Both the position numbers and the translations under genes were made by a program. Positions 6,597 to 11,877 of a DNA stretch of 11,877 bases are shown piece after piece. Below the pieces are notes generated by a model. The model saw only the letters and a program-made list of their open reading frames with translations, was not told the origin of the DNA and did no database searches. The DNA comes from CAZOLI01 sp964580675 (lineage in GTDB: Bacteria; Planctomycetota; MHYJ01; CAYXQY01), in the NCBI GenBank assembly GCA_964580675.1, contig CAZOLI010000062.1, positions 1-11,877 on the forward strand. The letters run 5' to 3'. The stretch's first letter is position 1; each line of letters starts with the position of its first letter.

Positions 6597-7619
6597 TTAC
6601 ACGCGGCAGTTGGTTACGGGGTCCTTTACTGCTTTTTCAAGAATGGAGATCAGCTGAGTCACATCTCGAACACTGACGATGGAGTCCTTGGTATGGATAT
6701 TTTTGACGGGTACCCCGATGGTGGTGGTCGGGGTTCCCCCCCTTGCGGTGGCCACGTTCATCGCGTCCGTGACACCCGTGTCCCCCACTTCGAACTGCAG
6801 GGAAATCCCAAGCTCATCCGCGACGTTGCTCAGCCAGTCGTTCAGGCAGGAATTGGCGATCAATCCCCCGTCCATCACGGTGAGACAGGGGCCTTCCCCG
6901 ACGACCCGGGTCCGATAGGCATCCTCATGCGACATCATGTCCACGATAATGGCGTAATCCGCGTTGAGTTTGTTCGATAACACTTCGGAACCATACATCC
7001 CAACCTCCTCCTGTACCGTAAACATGAAGGATACCCCCCCTGTTTCCGGTTGATTTTTTGCCAGTTCCAGTAATGTGTAACACCCGACCCTGTCATCCAT
7101 GGCTTTGCCACAAATGACCTCATCGCCTCCCAGCTGATTTACCCCTCCCTGGTTCAGGTTGACGTAATCTCCCGGGGTGATTTTCTCCTCGGCTTCCTCC
7201 CGGGAGAATCCGAGGTCCACGTACAGGTCTTCCATAAATGGCATGGCGTCCAATTCCTCCCCCTGGGCGAGAAGGGAGGTGGTAAGAATGCCGACGTATC
7301 CGCAAACGGTTACCCGTTGACCGATCAAACTCGCCGGGTCCAGGAACCCAATGGGGGACACGGTCAGGGTGCCCTCCTCGGTGATGGACCTGACCATCAT
7401 TCCCACCTCATCCATGTGCGCAATAAAAACGATGGACGGTGACCCCCCTGATCGTTGGGCGATTAAATTTCCAACACGGTCCACTTCAACAGAATCCACG
7501 TGATCTTGAATTTCGTCCATGATTTTGGACCGTATTTCCTCCTCTCTTCCGCTGACCCCATTGGTCTCACAAAGCTCGGTCAACAGTTCGAGATCCAGCT
7601 TTTCTGTCGTTGGATTCAT
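6597..7619 (-). CDS. M42-family metallo-aminopeptidase, 340 aa
   Basis: All M42 landmarks are present at the expected spacing: AHMDEVGMMV with metal-binding His68 and catalytic Asp70, GKAMDDRVG with the bridging-metal Asp (175 or 176), TVQEEVGMYG with the Glu204-Glu205 pair (general base and metal ligand), Asp227, and NIHTKDSIVSV with His309. The apical insertion domain lies at about 80-165. Known relatives form large tetrahedral or smaller cytosolic assemblies that trim N-terminal residues, often acidic or hydrophobic, from peptides. Length is typical and no signal peptide is seen. The start at 7619 (MNPTTEKLDL) gives the usual short lead to the first helix; no strong ribosome-binding site precedes it. 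It heads a two-gene unit with the PurD-like ligase. A 10-bp palindrome ATTCCGGAAT (7651-7660) lies 31 bases upstream of the start. Confidence 0.9.
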   Translation of the reverse strand: MNPTTEKLDLELLTELCETNGVSGREEEIRSKIMDEIQDHVDSVEVDRVGNLIAQRSGGSPSIVFIAHMDEVGMMVRSITEEGTLTVSPIGFLDPASLIGQRVTVCGYVGILTTSLLAQGEELDAMPFMEDLYVDLGFSREEAEEKITPGDYVNLNQGGVNQLGGDEVICGKAMDDRVGCYTLLELAKNQPETGGVSFMFTVQEEVGMYGSEVLSNKLNADYAIIVDMMSHEDAYRTRVVGEGPCLTVMDGGLIANSCLNDWLSNVADELGISLQFEVGDTGVTDAMNVATARGGTPTTTIGVPVKNIHTKDSIVSVRDVTQLISILEKAVKDPVTNCRV

Positions 7620-8163
7620 AAGGATTCCAAGGGGGAACGTGAACGAATGGATTCCGGAATTCTCCCTTTGAGTCGATGAACTATTTTTGGTGCAATTTGT
7701 ATGCCACAGTAGGCATTTCCTCCGTTCATGACTGAAAAACAGAAAATACGTCGGTGAAGGAATTATGCGGGCGGCGTTTCAAACGATGATTCTGTTGCAA
7801 AAACACAAATCCCATGTTGGAAATAAAAACGACACCGCATCCGAAACGTAATCTGACTTCGATGAGGGGCCACCCGGTCGATTTTCCGGAAATTTGTTCG
7901 AACCAAACTTCTTACAGCGATGTTGTGAGGACAAAGGAAATGGGATCTGTTGGCGTGAAAAAACAAACGTCCTCACGTAAACCCGGTTTCGAATGGAAAT
8001 TTGGGATGGTAAACGGTTGGCTATCCGTAGCGGTTAGATACGTACCGGGCCGTTGTCAAATAGGGTTTTTACCAATTGTTTCCCTGGTTATAGAGGTGTA
8101 TCCCCCATGCTTCGGTGGGATCACGGGAGGTCGAAATAGCCTCTGCGTTGAACACGTGTATTT
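7620..8163. other. Intergenic region upstream of the M42 gene
   Basis: This gap holds the likely promoter of the M42/ATP-grasp unit at its left end, including the palindrome ATTCCGGAAT at 7651-7660. The rest has no recognised feature. A plus-strand open frame of 117 codons (7814-8167) begins MLEIKTTPHPKR, resembles no family I know and has no visible ribosome-binding site, so it was not called. A weak hairpin surrounds 8099-8122. The lipoprotein gene ends at the right border. Confidence 0.5.
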
Positions 8164-9174
8164 CTAATCTTCCTGTTCCGCAACAGAGGTGGTTAGAAAC
8201 AGATGCGTTATGATCCGGTACAGGAGAAATAGGACGAACGCAAGCACAAGCAGTCCGGCCACACGCAAAAACGTGTACGTAATCAGGGATTTTCCGGACA
8301 ACTCCAGTCTCTCGCCCGTCTTCCGGCTCGTTTCGTCAATGGTGCTCACCCCTTCCACAATGTTTTTCACGGAGTCCCTTTCTTCTACGTCCCAGAGCAG
8401 TAGCTCGGCCTGCCAGCGTAAAAGTTGGGGAAGGTGTTTTATAATATGACTCGTGACCCATAAAGTTCTCGACAGATCACGGGTTGCGGCCGGCATCGCA
8501 CTGATCCCACTCATGGCCCCGAACGGAGCCAGCGAAATATTCGAGATCCAGCTAAATTCGTTCGTCCGGTCAATTTCCTGAATGGATTTTCGGGCAATCT
8601 CCAGTGAAAAGTCAGGACCCCGAATCGGGTTTTTCTCCGCATAGATCTGTACTTTTTCTTTGAGCTTTCTTATTTGTTCCGGGGTTAGGAACTCCTCTCC
8701 GATCTCAAGAATCATCTGGTCCAGTTTTGATGCGGTTTGTACCGCGGTCGACTGTTGGTCACCAAAGATGTCCTTTCCTTCCCCAACGGTCAGATACTGT
8801 TTCACCGTCCGGGTGAGGTAGGCAAGGGCCACATAATCCACCTGTGGTTCGTTCCGGCTGGCGATTTCGTGGACCATCGGCACAATGCGGAGTTTCCACA
8901 GAAGCGATCGTTTTTTCATTTCCTTCGAATCGGTACCGGAGCGAATTTCGTTGGACGCGGATCGAACGTAGGCTTCAAAGTTGCCTGCAAATTCCAGAAG
9001 ATCGTCCTGCAGGTTCTTTACCGTGTATTCATTCTGGTTTTCCATCTGCCCGATCTTTTCGGATTGATTGTTATTTTCGTCTCCTCCTCCGAACGTCATA
9101 CATCCGGGGAAGAATATCAGGCATAAGGAGAGAAGGAAAATGATTCGCCAGGTGGTCGTTTTAAAAGTGGCCAT
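8164..9174 (-). CDS. Putative lipoprotein with C-terminal membrane anchor, 336 aa
   Basis: The ATG at 9174 opens a signal sequence, MATFKTTTWR then IIFLLSLCLIFF, ending in FPGC at residue 25. This is an atypical but plausible lipobox, followed by a Gly/Asn-rich linker. An upstream in-frame start at 9276 would add 34 residues and bury the signal, so it was not used. The body (about 40-290) is mainly helical and polar, with a conserved-looking stretch LLRWQAELLLWDVEERDSV near residues 245-265. A second hydrophobic segment (FLRVAGLLVLAFVLFLLYRI) at about 302-322 anchors the C-terminus, leaving a short acidic tail. With both ends membrane-attached, the body would form a periplasmic arch. No family is assigned. 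The six-helix membrane gene lies 272 bases upstream on the same strand and may be co-transcribed. Confidence 0.65.
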   Translation of the reverse strand: MATFKTTTWRIIFLLSLCLIFFPGCMTFGGGDENNNQSEKIGQMENQNEYTVKNLQDDLLEFAGNFEAYVRSASNEIRSGTDSKEMKKRSLLWKLRIVPMVHEIASRNEPQVDYVALAYLTRTVKQYLTVGEGKDIFGDQQSTAVQTASKLDQMILEIGEEFLTPEQIRKLKEKVQIYAEKNPIRGPDFSLEIARKSIQEIDRTNEFSWISNISLAPFGAMSGISAMPAATRDLSRTLWVTSHIIKHLPQLLRWQAELLLWDVEERDSVKNIVEGVSTIDETSRKTGERLELSGKSLITYTFLRVAGLLVLAFVLFLLYRIITHLFLTTSVAEQED

Positions 9175-9446
9175 GATCGGAAGACACCGAATTTTAAGAA
9201 ACGGGAACCCTGGAGAAAAAAAGGAAGATATGATGGCTGGCTCCCCTTTTTTTACTGCGCTCTGGAATGTTATCACCAGGGTTCGGGACGCTACTGAAAC
9301 TTCCCCCCAACATCACATTTTATGGTTTGGACCGGTTCGTTGGAAATGTGTTCAGCGGGTTCGGCCGGGAGTCGGTTCAATTTGAGGAATATGGAGACGT
9401 GTTTTTTATGTTCCCATATCTACACCACTATCCGGATGGGGTCTAT

Positions 9447-10115
9447 TTATTCTTTCAGGAATTGCAGAATCTCCGGCAGGCCGAGTAAAATTGTGAGAAC
9501 CAGGTAAACGGCACTGGAACCACCAAGGAGGTGACGCACGGTTGCTCCCTGATCACGGAGGAAGAGAAACAGGGAAACGCAGAGGAAAAAACCGGCAAAA
9601 CCGGTCAAAGAAAGATCCGTTCGCAACGAATGAAGTTTCTCTCCTGTTTCCCGGTTTCGTTCGGATCGATTCCAGATGACGATTAGTCCGACCAACGAGA
9701 TCAACAGACAAACCAGTGAAAGAAGGAAAAAAACTCGGTCTCCACGAGTCCCGAAGTACAGAAGGCCAATTGGTGCCAGGACCAGTACGGTGACCAGAAG
9801 ACAGATCCGTACGTCACGGAACAACTCGTGCCGAGACGGTCCTCGTTCTTCCTTCTCGAAGTTTTCCGGATCATGTTCGTAGAGGAGTGAACCTGCAAAT
9901 GCCAGAACCACAAATATACAACAGAAGGCCGCCGTGAGATGGGCCTTTCCGAAAGGGAGATAGATGGCAAGAACAGGACTCAGAATTACGGCGGTAAGAT
10001 AAAATTTGCTTCGAAGGCCCTCTGAATGAAAGAGAATTTCAATTGCTTCCACGGAAGGGGTCTGTTGTATATTTGAAACGAATGAGTGGTTGGATAACAC
10101 CGTCGGTGAAGCCAA
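9447..10115 (-). CDS. Six-helix integral membrane protein of unknown function, 222 aa
   Basis: Six hydrophobic segments of 19-22 residues lie at about 38-56, 58-79, 104-122, 128-148, 168-186 and 197-218. Charged loops separate helices 2-3 (HDPENFEKEERGPSRHE) and 4-5 (NRSERNRETGEKLH). No conserved catalytic or transport motif is recognised. The start is uncertain: the longest plausible frame begins with a TTG at 10115, and no ATG or ribosome-binding site lies near it; a GTG at 10100 is an alternative. The first 35 residues would be a polar cytoplasmic lead. It sits between the PH-domain gene, 96 bases upstream, and the lipoprotein gene downstream, all on one strand, which suggests one envelope-associated operon. 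Confidence 0.6.
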   Translation of the reverse strand: MASPTVLSNHSFVSNIQQTPSVEAIEILFHSEGLRSKFYLTAVILSPVLAIYLPFGKAHLTAAFCCIFVVLAFAGSLLYEHDPENFEKEERGPSRHELFRDVRICLLVTVLVLAPIGLLYFGTRGDRVFFLLSLVCLLISLVGLIVIWNRSERNRETGEKLHSLRTDLSLTGFAGFFLCVSLFLFLRDQGATVRHLLGGSSAVYLVLTILLGLPEILQFLKE

Positions 10116-10211
10116 TAACAGATTATTCTATTATGCACATATCCTCTGTTTAAGAAAAATATTTGCAGTTGAGCCTGTTGTGCGAACGTGATGTGGCTGC
10201 GGCGTCCCGTT

Positions 10212-10619
10212 TCAATACGCTTCGTTGCGAATGGCTTTTTTTACGGATTCCGGATTCGGAACGTCCTTCAGAACGGCCTCTTTTTCTCCGCCCGCTTCGG
10301 TATGAATAATGATGTTCGCCCGGCCCGTTGCCCGCTGATACATGCCCTGTTTGAGGTTCACGGTTTCCACCCGATCGAGGCGGATGGCTTTTACGGATTT
10401 TCCGAACACCCGGAACGGTGATTTGTGAAGGTACACCGCTTTGTTTGTGACAGCGTACCGCTGTTTGTTTGCATACGTGGAAAAGGCATTCAACAACTCA
10501 AGGACGAGTGGGAGGCAGAGCAATACGGTACCAAAGATGACGCTTCTTGTGTTTAAATACGTTGGTTTTCCCGCCCAGACAATTTCTTCCCCTTCCGTGG
10601 CATTTAACCAGTCGGTCAT
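10212..10619 (-). CDS. Membrane-anchored bacterial PH-domain protein, 135 aa
   Basis: The start EGEEIVWAGKPTYLNTRS is the usual opening of bacterial PH (bPH2-type) proteins. A hydrophobic segment follows at about 27-47 (VIFGTVLLCLPLVLELLNAF). The PH-like sheet then runs from RYAVTNKAVYLHK (about 54-66) through IRLDRVETVNLKQG and GRANIIIHT to a closing helix, PESVKKAI. PH domains of this type usually lie on the cytoplasmic face of the membrane; ligands are poorly known. The length fits a single-domain member. No clear Shine-Dalgarno precedes the ATG at 10619. A TATAAT box and an inverted repeat lie 33-64 bases upstream (listed separately). It is likely the first gene of the run down to 8164. 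Confidence 0.75.
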   Translation of the reverse strand: MTDWLNATEGEEIVWAGKPTYLNTRSVIFGTVLLCLPLVLELLNAFSTYANKQRYAVTNKAVYLHKSPFRVFGKSVKAIRLDRVETVNLKQGMYQRATGRANIIIHTEAGGEKEAVLKDVPNPESVKKAIRNEAY

Positions 10620-11030
10620 GGATCTGCTTTAAAAGTGGTTGGCTGAATCAAGTTCACTGCATAACGTTCGTGAACATATTATAGCCCCAACCCGCTGAAA
10701 ATCGCACACAAATCTCCGTCGGACGGCTTTGACGGGATCACTGTGTGAGGTCTGTTTCAGTCATTCACTCCGTGGAAGAAAAACAGAGCGTCACACGGCC
10801 GCATTACACGTATGTATTTCATCGGCCTCTTCCGGCTCCATCGGTTCCGGTTCGCTCAAGGAGACCCAAAAGGATTCGATTAGAGGAAGATTATTGTAAG
10901 GATTCACATGGTTGTCCGTCACTGTCAATGCCGAATACGTTCTCCCCCTTGGCACTTCCCGCCAATGCAATTTCCCTGCCGCCTCGACAATGTTGAAGGA
11001 ACCTTCATGAAATCCTTCTATTATGCTATA
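10620..11030. other. Intergenic region upstream of the PH-domain gene
   Basis: The left end carries the promoter-like site and inverted repeat of the PH-domain gene. The remainder, about 10700-11030, shows no recognised feature. Plus-strand open frames here (10745-10996 and 10908-11177) encode low-quality, Ser/Pro/Arg-rich or antisense sequence and were not called. The Cys-x2-Cys membrane gene ends at the right border. Confidence 0.5.
10652..10683 (-). promoter_or_regulatory. Putative promoter with operator-like inverted repeat for the PH-domain gene
   Basis: Read on the minus strand, a perfect TATAAT hexamer occupies 10683-10678, and a GTTCAC-N12-GTGAAC inverted repeat (10675-10670 and 10657-10652) begins two bases after it. 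Transcription would start inside the repeat, about 50 bases before the ATG at 10619. No good -35 box stands 16-18 bases upstream of the TATAAT, which weakens the promoter call or hints at an activator. Confidence 0.45.
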
Positions 11031-11216
11031 TTATCTCTCTACGTGTTCATTCACAGGGTTGACTGTTACTTCATGATCGAGCTTTTTGGCGTATTCGTAT
11101 TCGCATTTCGGACAAACGGTCGTGCGTCCATCCGTCCTTCGCCAAAAATAGTAGAGAATTCCGGGAATAATCAATAATAGAAACCCGAAGAGGGTAAGAA
11201 AAATCGTTCCCTTCAT
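11031..11216 (-). CDS. Small membrane protein with one Cys-x2-Cys knuckle, 61 aa
   Basis: One membrane helix (about 4-24, ending IIPGILYYFWRR) is followed by VCPKCEYEY, with Cys35 and Cys38, and a polar tail ending NEHVER. The P-G-h-h-Y-x-h-W-R motif followed by C-P-x-C is familiar from small bacterial membrane proteins in which a helix is joined to a half zinc ribbon; their function is not known. Only one Cys pair is present, so metal binding would need a dimer or His residues in the tail (His48, His58). A GAGGAG lies nine bases before the ATG and makes the start convincing. A TATAAA (minus strand, 11268-11263) lies about 47 bases upstream without a clear -35. Confidence 0.7.
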   Translation of the reverse strand: MKGTIFLTLFGFLLLIIPGILYYFWRRTDGRTTVCPKCEYEYAKKLDHEVTVNPVNEHVER

Positions 11217-11360
11217 GATCGGTTTCTCCTCAATTTTGAGAAAGAAATTGGAGGTGAGGACGTTTATAATGTTTTTATCATAATCGTGATTGTCATCTGA
11301 TCTCGTTTGAAAGAAGAGACGGAAGGAAACATATCACATGCGGATCAAGATCAAAATGGT

Positions 11361-11465
11361 AATCTCTTTATCCTTATCATTATCTTGATCGTAATCCATC
11401 ATCGAGCGTTAGAACGGCGGAAAAGAACGACAAAACGGCAAACGGCGGATAAAGATAAAGATGAT
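11361..11465. repeat. Hexamer-arm repeat block, copy A
   Basis: The left arm (11361-11400) is a run of degenerate TTTATC/TTATC/TAATCC hexamers. A core of about 45 bp (11401-11447) begins ATCGAGCGTTAGAACGGCGG, and a short right arm reads GATAAAGATAAAGATGAT (11448-11465). Positions 11394-11462 match copy B at 11737-11805 at 68 of 69 bases; the only difference is A at 11435 against T at 11778. The left arm also overlaps a perfect 9-bp inverted repeat, GATCAAGAT (11343-11351) with ATCTTGATC (11382-11390). The right arm runs straight into the truncated S23-like coding sequence. Confidence 0.85.
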
Positions 11466-11699
11466 TTTACGGAGGGCAACGGAAAGTATTCGGAGAAAGA
11501 TCGCTGCTCTTATGTCGATACGGCAAGAGGTTCCGCGTTTGAATGTGCAGGGGATCTTGATAACCTTGTGGTCAAGAAACTTGTTGATCAAGAAAAGGAA
11601 AAGCGGGGAAAAGAAATCCTACAGAAAATGATACCCATGCTCATCGGATTTAATCGAAATCATTCCGACCGGTTTACGAACACCAGGAAGAGTACGTAA
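11466..11699 (+). pseudogene. C-terminal remnant of an S23/four-helix-bundle protein
   Basis: The 77 codons to the TAA at 11697-11699 match the second half of four-helix-bundle proteins of the 23S rRNA intervening-sequence (S23/IVP) family. The signature order is EGNGKYSEKDR, then DTARGSAFECAGDLD, then KKLVDQEKEKRGKEIL and MIPMLIGF. Intact members are about 115-130 residues and begin with two helices containing a W-x-x-A or F-x-D-L-x-V-type start. Here those helices are missing and repeat copy A abuts the EGNG loop. An open frame does continue upstream to a TTG at 11307, but it only translates the hexamer repeats. S23 relatives occur inside rRNA insertions and as Avd partners of diversity-generating retroelements; no rRNA or reverse transcriptase is visible here. 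It could still be expressed as a fragment. Confidence 0.75.
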
Positions 11700-11710
11700 C
11701 ACAGTACTCT

Positions 11711-11830
11711 TAATCCTTATCTTTATCTTAATCTTTATCCATCATCGAGCGTTAGAACGGCGGAAAAGAACGACAAATCGGCAAACGGCGGATAAAGATA
11801 AAGATCAGGATAAAGATAAAGATGATGATA
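11711..11830. repeat. Hexamer-arm repeat block, copy B, with long hairpin
   Basis: The left arm is built from TTTATC-like hexamers (11711-11745), the core repeats copy A, and the right arm has two GATAAAGATAAAGAT runs joined by CAG (11791-11830). The arm at 11717-11739 pairs with 11797-11819 over 23 positions, with one G-T pair and one A-C mismatch, around a loop of 57 bases. Compared with copy A, the right arm is about twice as long, so copy B looks like the fuller form. It ends two bases before the tRNA-Lys gene. Confidence 0.85.
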
Positions 11831-11832
11831 AC

Positions 11833-11877
11833 GGGCCCGTAGCTCAATTCGGCAGAGCAACGGACTCTTAATCCGTG
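11833..11877 (+). tRNA. tRNA-Lys(CUU), 5' half, cut by window edge
   Basis: The acceptor 5' strand is GGGCCCG (11833-11839), followed by T8-A9. The D-stem GCTC/GAGC (11842-11845, 11855-11858) carries a GG in its loop. The anticodon stem ACGGA/TCCGT (11860-11864, 11872-11876) encloses the loop CTCTTAA, giving anticodon CUU for lysine AAG codons. The variable loop, T-arm and 3' acceptor strand lie beyond the window. Immediately upstream is repeat copy B, so any promoter for this tRNA must lie inside that repeat or further upstream. Confidence 0.9.

Noticed and set aside
7814..8167. Plus-strand open frame of 117 codons in the gap before the lipoprotein gene
   Set aside because: No ribosome-binding site, no motif and odd composition. 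It remains a weak possibility because it does not overlap a called gene much.
10908..11177. Plus-strand open frame with a hydrophobic stretch (MKSFYYAILSLYVF)
   Set aside because: It is antisense to the Cys-x2-Cys membrane gene, which has a good ribosome-binding site; the hydrophobic codons fall mostly from the complementary strand's composition.
11307..11465. N-terminal extension of the S23 remnant from a TTG start
   Set aside because: These codons merely translate the hexamer repeats (Ile/Leu-rich, then Lys-Asp); they do not resemble the missing family helices.
11361..11830. CRISPR array
   Set aside because: Only two long repeat copies with internal inverted arms and a coding remnant between them; no evenly spaced short repeats or unique spacers.
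11833..11877. Archaeal origin, suggested by the GGGCCCGTAGCTC start of the tRNA-Lys
   Set aside because: The same acceptor and D-stem occur in bacterial tRNA-Lys. The lipobox-like site, signal peptidase I site, lmo0937 and S23 families and the planctomycete-type WD40 tail all favour a bacterium.

Overview
The window looks like a chromosomal stretch of a bacterium with mixed base composition, most likely a member of Planctomycetota or a near relative. The strongest pointer is the gene at 1461-2849: an exported WD40-like propeller followed by a C-terminal helical region that resembles the tail found on many planctomycete WD40 proteins. Signal peptides, a lipobox-like site, several small bacterial membrane families and the D-arm of the partial tRNA-Lys also fit a bacterium. 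This placement is inferred from family resemblance and was not tested by a search. Shine-Dalgarno sequences are clear for only some genes.

Layout: 2-82 is the tail of a plus-strand gene cut by the window edge. 348-923 (minus) is a helix-hairpin-helix protein. A 0.5 kb gap holding a perfect 14-bp palindrome separates it from the exported propeller protein (1461-2849, plus). A minus-strand block follows. It starts with a 22-residue-repeat, Ala/Val-rich helical protein (3709-4287), followed by two tiny membrane proteins, an lmo0937-type (3405-3554) and a DUF3185-type (3164-3373). This combination looks like an envelope or stress module. Upstream lie a SprT/YgjP-like zinc metallopeptidase (4576-5076) and a two-gene unit of an M42 aminopeptidase (6597-7619) with a PurD-like ATP-grasp enzyme (5271-6563), closed by a hairpin.

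From 8164 to 10619 lie three minus-strand envelope genes: a lipoprotein with a second membrane anchor at its C-terminus, a six-helix membrane protein, and a PH-domain membrane protein with a TATAAT box and an operator-like inverted repeat at its promoter. At 11031-11216 (minus) is a 61-residue membrane protein with one Cys-x2-Cys knuckle.

The most unusual part is the right end, 11343-11830. A truncated S23/four-helix-bundle gene (11466-11699) is flanked by two near-identical repeat blocks. Each block has a pyrimidine arm of TTTATC-like hexamers, an identical core of about 45 bp, and a purine arm of GATAAA hexamers. The second block can fold into a 23-bp stem and ends two bases before a tRNA-Lys(CUU) gene, which the window edge cuts. 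The arrangement looks like a decayed or non-autonomous mobile unit built around an S23-type protein.
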